Part shown: one piece after another, positions 1-7,270 of the stretch | Layout of the letters: each line of letters begins with the position of its first letter | How positions within the stretch are numbered: position 1 is the stretch's first letter | Made by a program: the position numbers and the translations under genes | Source of the DNA: Patulibacter medicamentivorans | GTDB taxonomy: Bacteria; Actinomycetota; Thermoleophilia; Solirubrobacterales; Solirubrobacteraceae | Length of the DNA stretch: 64,000 nt | NCBI RefSeq assembly: GCF_000240225.1 | Contig: NZ_AGUD01000019.1 | Location: 1-64,000 of the forward strand | Direction: 5' to 3' | The notes under the pieces: model-generated | The model's database searches: none | What the model was told of the DNA's origin: nothing | The model's input: the letters and a program-made list of their open reading frames with translations, nothing else

Positions 1-293
1 GGCGGCTGGCGGTCGCCCGTGCGGTCGCCCGCCACCCGCGGCTGGTGCTCGTCGACGAGCCGACCGCCAACCTCGACCACCTGGCGGCCGAGCAGGTCGT
101 CTCCGCCCTCGGGCAGCTGGTGGTCGGCCGGACGGCGGTGATCGCCACCCACGACCCGCTGCCGCTGCGGCTCGCTGACGACCGGGTGGCGCTGCGCGCC
201 GGTCGGCCGGTTGCCGTCGGCGATCCAGCCACGACCGTCGCCGCCGCGCTGCGGGTCGATGTCGCGGTGAGCGTGACGGGAGCCTCCGCATGA
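1..293 (+). CDS. cydD: CydD-type ABC exporter, C-terminal end (partial)
   Basis: Only the last ~97 codons are in the window, and the reading frame is open at the left edge (first full codon at 3). It shows the tail of an ABC nucleotide-binding domain: the helix after the signature (RLAVARAV), Walker B with the D-loop (LVLVDEPTANLD) and the switch histidine (ATHD). Its stop overlaps the ATG of the next gene, a CydC-like half transporter. That makes it very probably CydD of the heterodimeric thiol (glutathione/cysteine) exporter needed for cytochrome bd assembly in the inner membrane. The CydD identity rests on this pairing, because the membrane domain lies outside the window. Confidence 0.8.
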   Translation, partial: RLAVARAVARHPRLVLVDEPTANLDHLAAEQVVSALGQLVVGRTAVIATHDPLPLRLADDRVALRAGRPVAVGDPATTVAAALRVDVAVSVTGASA

Positions 294-1969
294 GCGCCGC
301 CGACGCCACCTCCGCTCGCGGAGCCGTCGGCCTGGTCGGCCGCGCGCTGCGGCTGGCCACGCCCGGCGAGCGCCGCCGGATCGCCGTCGCGGCGGGGCTC
401 GGCACGCTCGCCGGGGCCTCCGGCACGGCGCTGCTGGCGCTGTCGGGCTACCTGATCGCCCGCGCCGCCGAGCAGCCGCCGGTGCTGTCGCTGACGGTCG
501 CGATCGTCTGCGTCCGGGCCCTCGGCCTGGTGCGTGCCGTCGCCCGCTACGGCGAGCGGCTGGTCGGCCACGACGCGGTCCTCGGGACGCTGGCGCGGCT
601 GCGGGCCTCGGTCTTCGCGGGGCTCGCCGACCGGGTGCCGGGTGATCGCGGAAGCGCCGAGCTGCTCGACCGGACCGTGGCCGACGTCGACCGCGTCCAG
701 GACGCGTTCCTGCGCTCGATCGCCCCGTTGACGGCGGCGGCCGCGGTCGCCGTCGGGGCGATCGTGGTCGCGCTGCTGCTGCTGCCGAGCGCCGCGCTCG
801 CGCTGATCGCGACGACGCTCGTGGTCGGCGTGCTGCTGCCGGCGCTCGCCCAGTCGATCGGCCGCGACGCCGCCCGTGCCCGCGGCGTCCGGCGCAGCGC
901 GCTGGTGCGTGAGCTGACGGCGACCCTCGACGCGGCCGAGGAGCTCGTGATGGCCGGGGCGGGGGAGCACCACCGCCAGGTCGTCGCCGAGCACGGCGCC
1001 GCGCTCTCCCGGGTCGAGGATCGCGAGGCGCGGCTGACCGCGCTGGTCGCCGCCGGCACCTCGCTCGCGTCCGGGCTGGGCGTGGTGGCGGTGCTGGCAC
1101 TGGCGCTGGCCGCGGCCGCCGACGGCCAGCTGGCGCCGACCGTGACCAGCCTGCTGGCGCTGCTGGCGCTCGGCACCGGCGAGGTGCTCGGCGCCGTCCC
1201 GGCCGCCGCCCGCGAGCTGCACGGCACCGCCGACGCGGTCCTGCGCGTCGAGCAGCTGGTCGCCGAGCGCCCGCCCGGGCGCGACGCCAGCGCCCCGTCG
1301 GACGCCGCGGTTCGCCTGCGCGACCTGCGGGTCCGGCGCGGCGGACGGGTCGTCCTCGACGGGCTCGACCTCGACCTGGCGGTCGGCGAGCGGGTCGCGC
1401 TCGTCGGTCCCAGCGGCGTCGGCAAGAGCACGATCGGCGAGCTGCTCGTGGGCTTCCTGCCCGCCCACGAGATCGACGGCGAGGCGACGATCGGCGGCGT
1501 CGACCTGCGCACGGTCGACGGCGGGGCGCTCCGCCGGCTGGTCCTGCACGTGCCCCAGGATCCCTACCTGTTCGACGCCAGCCTGCGCGCCAACCTGGCG
1601 CTGGCTCGGCCCGACGCCGACGACCGCGAGCTGCTGGCGGCCCTGTGGGCGGTCGGTGCCGAGCCCTGGTTCCTGGCGCTGCGCGACGGGCTCGACACCC
1701 CGCTCGGCGAGCGCGGCGCGCACTGCTCCGGCGGCGAGCGTCAGCGGATCGGCCTGGCCCGTGCGATCCTGGCCCGCGGCCACGGGCTGGTGGTGCTCGA
1801 CGAGCCCGCCAGCCACCTGCCGGCGGACGAGGCGGCGACGGTGCTGCGGGCGGTGCTCGACGCCGACCCGCGACGCTCGGCGCTGCTGATCGCCCACCGC
1901 CCGGAGGAGGCGGCGCTGGCGGCGCGGACGGTGGGCGTGCACGGACCTGCGACGCTGTCGCCCCGATGA
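290..1969 (+). CDS. cydC: CydC-type thiol reductant ABC exporter subunit
   Basis: A 559-residue fused membrane plus ATPase half transporter. The N-terminal ~320 residues hold an ABC type 1 membrane domain with alternating hydrophobic segments. The C-terminal domain has Walker A (GPSGVGKS), signature (CSGGERQRIGLARA), Walker B (LVVLDEPASHL) and the H-loop (IAHR). CydC works with CydD to export cysteine/glutathione to the cell exterior, which supports cytochrome bd maturation. The ATG overlaps the upstream cydD stop by 4 nt, and its own stop overlaps the next ATG, so the three genes form one operon. The D-loop reads DEPASHL rather than the usual DEPTAHLD, a mild departure. A cytochrome bd role would suit the low-oxygen theme further downstream. 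Confidence 0.88.
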   Translation: MSAADATSARGAVGLVGRALRLATPGERRRIAVAAGLGTLAGASGTALLALSGYLIARAAEQPPVLSLTVAIVCVRALGLVRAVARYGERLVGHDAVLGTLARLRASVFAGLADRVPGDRGSAELLDRTVADVDRVQDAFLRSIAPLTAAAAVAVGAIVVALLLLPSAALALIATTLVVGVLLPALAQSIGRDAARARGVRRSALVRELTATLDAAEELVMAGAGEHHRQVVAEHGAALSRVEDREARLTALVAAGTSLASGLGVVAVLALALAAAADGQLAPTVTSLLALLALGTGEVLGAVPAAARELHGTADAVLRVEQLVAERPPGRDASAPSDAAVRLRDLRVRRGGRVVLDGLDLDLAVGERVALVGPSGVGKSTIGELLVGFLPAHEIDGEATIGGVDLRTVDGGALRRLVLHVPQDPYLFDASLRANLALARPDADDRELLAALWAVGAEPWFLALRDGLDTPLGERGAHCSGGERQRIGLARAILARGHGLVVLDEPASHLPADEAATVLRAVLDADPRRSALLIAHRPEEAALAARTVGVHGPATLSPR

Positions 1970-2358
1970 GCAGCGACCTCTGGCTGGGCGTTCGCTGGCT
2001 GCACCTGATCGCGATGGCGTTCTTCGTCGGCGGGCAGCTGTTCCTGGTCGCCGCCGTGCTGCCGGTCGAACGGCGCGCGCCGGATCGGGAGCGGCTGCGC
2101 GCGGTCGCCCGGCGGTTCGGCTACGGGACGCTCGTCGCGATCGCGGTCCTGCTGGCGACCGGGGCGGCGATGGCCGATCGCTACGGCCTCTGGTCCGACG
2201 GCACGCTCCAGCTGAAGCTGGCGCTCGTGGCATCGGTCGCGCTGCTCGTGGTCTGGCACATGCGACGCCCGACGATGCACCTGCTCGAGGCGGCGGTCTT
2301 CGTCCTCTCGCTGGTGATCGTCTGGCTCGGCCTGAGCCTGGCCCACGGCGGGGCCTGA
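1966..2358 (+). CDS. Small four-helix membrane protein, CopD/DUF2269-like
   Basis: A 130-residue protein with about four transmembrane helices (near residues 8-28, 47-65, 78-95 and 102-124). The first helix begins WLHLIAMAFFVGG, a pattern seen in CopD-like and related small integral membrane proteins that may bind heme or copper. The start chosen is the ATG at 1966, which overlaps the cydC stop (ATGA); the open frame runs further upstream only as a shadow inside cydC. It is probably co-translated with cydDC, so a link to membrane redox or bd oxidase assembly is plausible but not shown. Substrate and function are unknown. Confidence 0.6.
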   Translation: MSSDLWLGVRWLHLIAMAFFVGGQLFLVAAVLPVERRAPDRERLRAVARRFGYGTLVAIAVLLATGAAMADRYGLWSDGTLQLKLALVASVALLVVWHMRRPTMHLLEAAVFVLSLVIVWLGLSLAHGGA

Positions 2359-2370
2359 CCCGCCGGTCGA

Positions 2371-4083
2371 TCAGCGGCCGGCGACCGGCAGCCGCGCGAC
2401 CAGGGTCGTGCCGCCGTCGGGGCCGGGAGTCAGGTCCATCGAGCCGCCCGCCAGCTGGACCCGCTCGCGCATGCCCGTGACCCCGAAGCCGCGGCGGCCG
2501 TCGAGGTCGTCCTCCGCGATGCCGACGCCGTCGTCGCGCACGGTCACGACGACGTGGCCGTCGTCGGCCAGGACCTGGACGACGGCGTGGTCGGCCGCCG
2601 CGTGCTTGACGACGTTGGTCAGGGCCTCCTGGACGATTCGGTAGATCCCGGTCTCCATCTCGGGGCCGAGGCGCGCCCCGGACGGCGCGGCGACCGCGTC
2701 GAGGTCGAGCGCGACGTCGATCGACAGCCCGGTGGTGGTGCCGACGTCGCGCGCGAGGCTCTCGATCGCCGGCGCCAGTCCGAGGTCGTCGAGCGCCGCC
2801 GGGCGCAGCTCGGTGATCAGGGTCCGCAGCTTCTGGATCTCGAGCGAGACCTGGTCGACGACCTCGCGGACCGCCGCTTCGAGCCCGCCCTCCTGCTTGC
2901 TGCGCAGCGCCGAGGAGAGCCGCACCTGCAGGCTCCCGAGGCCCTGGAGGGTCTCGTCGTGGAGCTCTCGGGCCCAGCGGCGGCGCTCCTGCTCGGAGCT
3001 GTCCAGCGCCTCGCGCAGCCGCTGCTGGTCGACCGACTGGGCGGTCGCCACGGCCGTCGCCGCGCTGGCCGCGACCGCGACCAGGGTCGACTCGTCATCG
3101 GCGCTGAAGTCGCCCTCGCCGTGACGGTCGAAGGCGACGAGGACGCCGAGCCCGGAGCCGTGGAACGTCATCGGGACCATCAGGACCGACGTCGCGTCGT
3201 GGACGCCGAAGCGGTCGGCGGGGACCCGCAGCTCGGCGGCGGGGAGCCGGTGCGGCTGGCCGCGCTCGAGCACCTCGCCGGCGGTCGATTCCTCGATCGA
3301 GATCGCGACGCCGAGCCGGTCGCGGTCGATCTCGCCGGCGACGGCGGCCGGGACGAGCATGCCCTCCTCGGCGAGCAGGATCATCATCGCCCGCGCGTCG
3401 ACGAGCGCCCGGCCGCGCTTGACCACCAGCTCGAGCACGCGGTCGAGGCCGGTCTCGGTCCCGATCGCCCGCGCGATCGCGGTCGCCGTCGCCAGGCTCT
3501 GGTTGGCCCGCTCGAGCTCGTCGTGGCGGCGACGGACGCGGTCGTAGAGCTGCGCGTTCTCGACGGCGACGGCGGCCCAGTCGGCCAGGATCACCAGCGC
3601 CTCCTCGTCGGCGGCGGTGAACTCGCCCTCGTCCTTCTCCGTCAGGTAGAGGTTGCCCCAGGCCTCGCCGCGGACGACGATCGGCGTCCCCAGGAACGTC
3701 GTCATCTCGGGGTGGCCGGCCGGGAAGCCGTAGGAGTGGGGGTGGTGGTGCAGGTTCGGCAGCCGCAGCGGCTCGGGCTCGCGGATCAGCACGCCGAGCA
3801 GGCCGCGGCCATGCGGCAGGTCGCCGATCACGCGGCGGGCGTCCTCGTCGATGCCGTGGGTCAGGAAGCGCGCGAGCCGCTCGCGGCCGCCGTCGAGGAT
3901 CCCGAGCGCGGCGTAGCGGGCGCCGGTCAACTCCTGGGCCGCGGACAGGATCTCGTCCAGCAGCGACTCGGGATCGAGCTCCTGGACGAAGGCACGGCCA
4001 ACCGAGATCAATCGGCGAAGTCGGGATTCGTCGAGCGTGGGGTCGTCCATCTGCGGGTTCCGGGAGGGGGCTCCGGTGCCCAT
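2371..4083 (-). CDS. devS: DevS/DosS-like two-GAF sensor histidine kinase
   Basis: 570 residues: GAF-A (about 38-180), GAF-B (about 205-350), a HisKA_3 dimerisation/phosphoacceptor region with His375 in ARELHDETLQG, then an HATPase domain with an N box (EALTNVVKHA). GAF-A closely resembles mycobacterial DevS/DosT. His124 in GFPAGHPEM sits where the proximal heme ligand lies, and Tyr146 in GNLYLTEK is exactly 22 residues later, as for His149 and Tyr171 of DevS. A cytoplasmic heme sensor of O2/NO/CO is therefore likely. It follows the universal stress protein gene (96-nt gap) and is divergent from a LuxR-type regulator, its probable partner. The start could also be the ATG at 4050 (MDDP). Heme binding itself is inferred. 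Confidence 0.9.
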   Translation of the reverse strand: MGTGAPSRNPQMDDPTLDESRLRRLISVGRAFVQELDPESLLDEILSAAQELTGARYAALGILDGGRERLARFLTHGIDEDARRVIGDLPHGRGLLGVLIREPEPLRLPNLHHHPHSYGFPAGHPEMTTFLGTPIVVRGEAWGNLYLTEKDEGEFTAADEEALVILADWAAVAVENAQLYDRVRRRHDELERANQSLATATAIARAIGTETGLDRVLELVVKRGRALVDARAMMILLAEEGMLVPAAVAGEIDRDRLGVAISIEESTAGEVLERGQPHRLPAAELRVPADRFGVHDATSVLMVPMTFHGSGLGVLVAFDRHGEGDFSADDESTLVAVAASAATAVATAQSVDQQRLREALDSSEQERRRWARELHDETLQGLGSLQVRLSSALRSKQEGGLEAAVREVVDQVSLEIQKLRTLITELRPAALDDLGLAPAIESLARDVGTTTGLSIDVALDLDAVAAPSGARLGPEMETGIYRIVQEALTNVVKHAAADHAVVQVLADDGHVVVTVRDDGVGIAEDDLDGRRGFGVTGMRERVQLAGGSMDLTPGPDGGTTLVARLPVAGR

Positions 4084-4129
4084 CTTGGCGACTCCGCGGC
4101 TCGCGTGCCACCGCCGATCCAGGCGACCT

Positions 4130-4176
4130 TGCGGTGTACGGCGGTACGGCAGTCGCCGCCGACTGCGGTGTACGGC
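4130..4176. repeat. Direct repeats in the usp-kinase gap
   Basis: The 13-mer TGCGGTGTACGGC occurs at 4130-4142 and again at 4164-4176. A third GTACGGC core lies at 4144-4150, and GTACGGCAGT is repeated at 4144-4153 and 4170-4179. The block fills most of the gap between the universal stress protein stop and the kinase start. No promoter of the shared regulon type was found here, so it may be a regulator site, an mRNA structure or chance. Confidence 0.5.
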
Positions 4177-4179
4177 AGT

Positions 4180-5052
4180 TCAGCTGCTGGGCGCCTCGAC
4201 CAGCGGCACGGGGGCCTTCTCGGGGACGATCACGGTCGCGCAGCGGGTCCGCCGGACGACGCTGCTCGAGACGCTGCCGAGCAGCAGCCGCAGCAGCGGC
4301 CCGTTGTCACGGGAGCCGAGCACCAGCAGGTCGACGTCGCGGGCCAGGCTCAGGATCTCGTGGACCGGGTCGCCCTCGTGCAGCTGGCGCCGGATCGACG
4401 GCACGCCGTGCACCTGCGCGAGCGCGTCGGTGGTCAGGTCGCGGGCCTGCGACCTGAGGTCCCCGTAGCCGCCATCGGGTCCGAAGGTCGCGTAGACGTG
4501 GCGGGTGTCGACGACGGAGAGGACGGTCAGCGCGGCGCCTCGGTCGGCGGCGAGCGCGCCGGCGGCGGCGACCGCGCGGCGGCCGGCGGCGGTGCCGTCG
4601 AAGGCGACGCCGATCCTCGAGATCGAGTCGCCCGGCGCCGGCGGCGCCACGGCGACGGCGCACGGGGCTCCGTGGAGCGTGGCCTCGGCGTCGCTGCCGA
4701 GCAGCACCCGGCCGACGCCGCGGCGGCGGCTGGCCCCGATCACGATCAGGTCGCAGAGCGTCTCCCTCGCCACGCGGTGGAGGCCGGCGGCGACGCTGGT
4801 GGCGACCGGCGCGGTGTACTCGGTGTCCGGCCGCTCGCCGATCAGCGCGCGTGCGGCGTCGAGGGTCGCATCGCCGTCGTCGCGCAGGTAGGGCTCGATG
4901 TCGACGGTCGCGGCGCGGCCGACCCCGGGGTCGTAGAGGACGACGCTGGCGACGATCAGGGTCGCGTCGGGGGACGCGAGATGCTGTGCGAGCCGCAGCG
5001 CGCCGTGCGATGCGGGGGTCCCGTCGAAGCCGACGAGGATGCGGTGGAACAT
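4180..5052 (-). CDS. Tandem universal stress protein (two UspA domains)
   Basis: 290 residues made of two UspA folds (about 1-145 and 150-288). Each ends in an ATP-binding loop: GASRRRGVGRVLLGS in the first and LGSRDNGPLLRLLLGS in the second, matching the G-2x-G-9x-G(S/T) pattern of ATP-binding Usp proteins. Tandem Usps of this size are typical DevR/DosR regulon members, for example Rv3134c beside devRS in M. tuberculosis. It is probably a cytoplasmic ATP-dependent growth-arrest or stress protein. It is the first gene of an operon with the DevS-like kinase. An AGGAG ribosome site lies just upstream, and the promoter at 5085-5153 has the regulon architecture. The exact molecular job is unknown. 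Confidence 0.9.
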   Translation of the reverse strand: MFHRILVGFDGTPASHGALRLAQHLASPDATLIVASVVLYDPGVGRAATVDIEPYLRDDGDATLDAARALIGERPDTEYTAPVATSVAAGLHRVARETLCDLIVIGASRRRGVGRVLLGSDAEATLHGAPCAVAVAPPAPGDSISRIGVAFDGTAAGRRAVAAAGALAADRGAALTVLSVVDTRHVYATFGPDGGYGDLRSQARDLTTDALAQVHGVPSIRRQLHEGDPVHEILSLARDVDLLVLGSRDNGPLLRLLLGSVSSSVVRRTRCATVIVPEKAPVPLVEAPSS

Positions 5053-5084
5053 GGTCGGGCTCTCCTGACGCGAATGTGCTCCCT

Positions 5085-5153
5085 ACGGTAGGCGCGGCCG
5101 TCGTGGCCGCCATCGGCGTCGGTCCGCAGGCCGAATCCGTAGCCCGCACGGAC
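5085..5153 (-). promoter_or_regulatory. Regulon promoter of usp-devS
   Basis: Read on the minus strand: 19-bp site GTCCGTGCGGGCTACGGAT (5153-5135), element GCCGATGGCC (5117-5108), a 17-bp spacer, then -10 TACCGT (5090-5085). Predicted transcription starts near 5078 and leaves a ~26-nt leader with an AGGAG site before the ATG at 5052. The layout matches 13 other promoters in the window. Confidence 0.7.
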
Positions 5154-5163
5154 GGACCGCCGC

Positions 5164-5231
5164 ATCCGTGGTTTCCCCGGATCGGATCCGCGGAGGTGCC
5201 GCTGGTCGACGGCCGCCGGTGGCGGTACCGT
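5164..5231 (+). promoter_or_regulatory. Promoter of the LuxR-type response regulator gene
   Basis: The site ATCCGTGGTTTCCCCGGAT (5164-5182) is the most symmetric copy of the 19-bp palindrome. The in-register -35 position (5199-5208, CCGCTGGTCG) is poor. After exactly 17 bp there is -10 TACCGT (5226-5231), and the ATG follows 7 nt later at 5239, predicting a leaderless mRNA. Two palindromes (5135 and 5164) lie between the divergent usp and regulator genes, consistent with autoregulation. Confidence 0.62.
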
Positions 5232-5238
5232 CACGCGG

Positions 5239-5925
5239 ATGCCCGGTCCCGAGACCTCATCCAAGCCCGACGGGCCGCCGTCCGTGCGGATCGCCCTCGC
5301 CGACGATCACGTGATCGTCCGCAGCGGCCTCCGTCACGTGCTGGAGGCGGAGCCCGGCTTCGAGGTCGTCGCCGAGGCCGGCGACGTCGAGGCGGCGCTG
5401 CGCTCGGTCAAGGCCTACAAGCCGGACGTCCTGGTGCTGGACCTCAACATGCCGGGCGAGCCGAGCCTGCCCGCGATCCCGCGGATCCGCGAGCAGGCGC
5501 CGGACACCGCGATCGTGGTGCTGACGATGCAGCAGGACCCCGCGTTCGCGCGCGAGGCGCTGCGATCGGGCGCGATCGGCTACGTGCTCAAGGAGGCCGC
5601 GGACGACGAGCTGGTGCAGGCGGTCGCGCTGGCCAAGCGCGGCCAGACCTACCTGCACCCGTCGCTCGGCGCGCGGATCGCGGCCGAGCCGCCCCCGAGC
5701 GGCCCGCCCGACGACCTGACCCCGCGCGAGATCGAGGTCCTGCGGCTGATCGCCCTCGGGCACACCAACAGCGAGATCGGCGAGCAGCTGTACCTGAGCG
5801 TCCGCACGGTCGAGTCGCACCGCGCGCACATCCAGCAGAAGATCCGCCGCTCCACGCGCGCGGAACTGGTCCGCTACGCGCTCGATCACGGGCTCCTCGA
5901 CACCGGCGCGGCCGACGGCGACTGA
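5239..5925 (+). CDS. NarL/LuxR-family response regulator, DevR/OsdR-like
   Basis: 228 residues: receiver domain (about 15-135) with the phosphoacceptor Asp68 in LVLDLNMPG and the acidic pair ADD near 21-23, then a LuxR-type helix-turn-helix (about 158-220; LTPREIEVLRLIALGHTNSEI). It is divergent from the usp-devS operon and is the only LuxR-type regulator in the window, so it is the natural partner of that kinase. Its recognition helix reads LSVRTVESHRAHI. The Lys-Lys-Asn contact residues known for mycobacterial DevR (KTVKN) are Arg-Glu-Ser here, which fits an operator unlike the mycobacterial GGGACT box. The ATG lies 7 nt behind a TACCGT -10. I infer that it activates the shared palindrome promoters. 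Confidence 0.88.
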   Translation: MPGPETSSKPDGPPSVRIALADDHVIVRSGLRHVLEAEPGFEVVAEAGDVEAALRSVKAYKPDVLVLDLNMPGEPSLPAIPRIREQAPDTAIVVLTMQQDPAFAREALRSGAIGYVLKEAADDELVQAVALAKRGQTYLHPSLGARIAAEPPPSGPPDDLTPREIEVLRLIALGHTNSEIGEQLYLSVRTVESHRAHIQQKIRRSTRAELVRYALDHGLLDTGAADGD

Positions 5926-5934
5926 GGGGGAGGA

Positions 5935-5955
5935 CCCCGCAGCGCGGCTGCGGGG
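5935..5955. terminator. Hairpin after the response regulator gene
   Basis: A perfect 8-bp stem CCCCGCAG/CTGCGGGG with the 5-nt loop CGCGG begins 10 bp after the regulator stop. There is no T-run, so it would be an atypical terminator. Its right arm overlaps the palindrome of the next promoter (5948-5966). Confidence 0.4.
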
Positions 5956-6015
5956 GACTACCGAGCGACGGGGCGAGCGACTGCCGATGTCGCGCGGCGG
6001 CGGTCGCGGGAACGT
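5948..6015 (+). promoter_or_regulatory. Regulon promoter of the adh-aldh-ATPase operon
   Basis: Palindrome CTGCGGGGGACTACCGAGC (5948-5966; reverse complement GCTCGGTAGTCCCCCGCAG), element GCCGATGTCG (5983-5992), 17 bp, then -10 GAACGT (6010-6015). The predicted start is near 6022, giving a ~31-nt leader before the ATG at 6053. Confidence 0.62.
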
Positions 6016-6052
6016 GGACTGGCACGCATCGAGCCACCGAAGGGTCCCCGCC

Positions 6053-7120
6053 ATGAAGGCCGCCGTCGTCCACAGCTTCACCGAGCCGCTCACGATCGAG
6101 GACGTTCCCGTCCCGACGCCCGGCCCGGAGCAGGTCCTCGTCCGGATCGAGGCCTCCGGCCTCTGCCACACCGACATCCACGCGGCCCGTGGCGAGTGGC
6201 CGGTCAAGCCCGAGCCGCCGTTCATCCCCGGCCACGAGGCCGTCGGCGTGATCGAGCAGGTCGGCGCCGGCAACGACCACGGCCTGAGCACCGGCATGCG
6301 GGTCGCGATCCCCTGGCTGGGATACGCCTGCGGCGACTGCGGCTTCTGCAACAGCGGCCGCGAGACGCTCTGCGAGCACCAGCAGAACACCGGCTACTCG
6401 ATCAACGGCGGGTTCGCGGAGTACGCGGTCGGCTACGCCCGTCACGTGGTCGTGGTGCCCGACGGCATCGACCCGGCCGACGCCGCGCCGCTGACCTGCG
6501 CCGGCGTCACGACCTACAAGGCGGTCAAGGAGTCGGGCGCCCGCTCGGCCGACCTGGTGGCGGTCTTCGGCGCCGGCGGACTCGGCCACATGGCCGTCCA
6601 GTACGCGAAGGTCACCGGCGCCGAGGTCGTCGCCGTCGACATCAACCCCGAGCGCCTCGAGACCGCGCGCCGGCTCGGCGTCGACCACGTCGTGCACGCC
6701 GGCGAGCAGGATCCGGTCGCGGCGATCCAGCGGCTCGGCGGCGCCCAGGCGGCGATCTCGACGGCCGTCAACCCGATCGCGTTCGAGCAGGCGATGGGCT
6801 CGCTGGCCCGCGGCGGGACGCTGGTCTGCGTCGGGCTGCCGGCCGAGAACGCGATGAAGCTGCCGATCTTCGAGACCGTCCTCGGCGGCCTGACCCTGAA
6901 GGGCTCGATCGTCGGCACCCACCAGGACCTGGTCGAGGTCTTCGACCTGCACCGGCGCGGCAAGACGCAGGTCGAGCGCGCCGACGCGCGGCTGGAGGAC
7001 GTCAACGAGTCGATCGCGGCGATCCTCGACGGCAGCGCCGGCGCGGCGCGGACCGTCTTCCGCCTGCAGGAGGCCCCGCTGCCGACCGGCGCGGCGCACC
7101 ACGCCGTCGTCGCCGGCTGA
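6053..7120 (+). CDS. Zinc-dependent alcohol dehydrogenase (AdhP-type)
   Basis: 355-residue medium-chain alcohol dehydrogenase. Catalytic zinc ligands lie in GLCHTDIH and in GHEAVG. The structural zinc loop has four cysteines in CGDCGFCNSGRETLC. The NAD(P)-binding Rossmann motif is GAGGLGHMAVQYAK, with an acidic residue (DIN) after beta2 suggesting NAD. It should interconvert primary alcohols and aldehydes in the cytoplasm. An aldehyde dehydrogenase follows in the same operon, so the pair could run ethanol oxidation or fermentative NADH disposal. The ATG at 6053 (MKAAVV) is the family start; the extra upstream codons in frame look non-coding. It is preceded by a regulon-type promoter. Confidence 0.9.
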   Translation: MKAAVVHSFTEPLTIEDVPVPTPGPEQVLVRIEASGLCHTDIHAARGEWPVKPEPPFIPGHEAVGVIEQVGAGNDHGLSTGMRVAIPWLGYACGDCGFCNSGRETLCEHQQNTGYSINGGFAEYAVGYARHVVVVPDGIDPADAAPLTCAGVTTYKAVKESGARSADLVAVFGAGGLGHMAVQYAKVTGAEVVAVDINPERLETARRLGVDHVVHAGEQDPVAAIQRLGGAQAAISTAVNPIAFEQAMGSLARGGTLVCVGLPAENAMKLPIFETVLGGLTLKGSIVGTHQDLVEVFDLHRRGKTQVERADARLEDVNESIAAILDGSAGAARTVFRLQEAPLPTGAAHHAVVAG

Positions 7121-7144
7121 GCCTCGCCGGACCCACTCGACCAC

Positions 7145-7190
7145 GACCGGCGGCGCCACGCCGCCGGTCACCGACGCGGGAGCCCGCGTC
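7145..7190. other. Two tandem hairpins between adh and aldh
   Basis: The first is a perfect 10-bp stem GACCGGCGGC/GCCGCCGGTC with loop GCCAC (7145-7169). Three bases later comes a perfect 8-bp stem GACGCGGG/CCCGCGTC with a 2-nt loop (7173-7190). They occupy the 150-bp gap between the dehydrogenases and have no T-tract. They may act as an mRNA processing/stability element or a partial terminator setting the adh:aldh ratio. Confidence 0.5.
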
Positions 7191-7270
7191 GCCGATCTGC
7201 TCGCGGCCCGCCCGGTCCGCGCGGACACCGCTCGCCCGAGTCGCGGCGAGCCTCACGAAGGAGCATCACC

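Noticed and set aside
2554-5091. An 845-codon plus-strand frame over the kinase and usp genes
   Set aside because: It is antisense to two genes with clear GAF, kinase and UspA motifs, and its own sequence has no recognisable domain.
7121-7270. A separate regulon promoter for the aldehyde dehydrogenase gene
   Set aside because: No palindrome, no GCGGATGGCG element and no spaced -10 were found in the gap, so the gene is taken as part of the adh operon.
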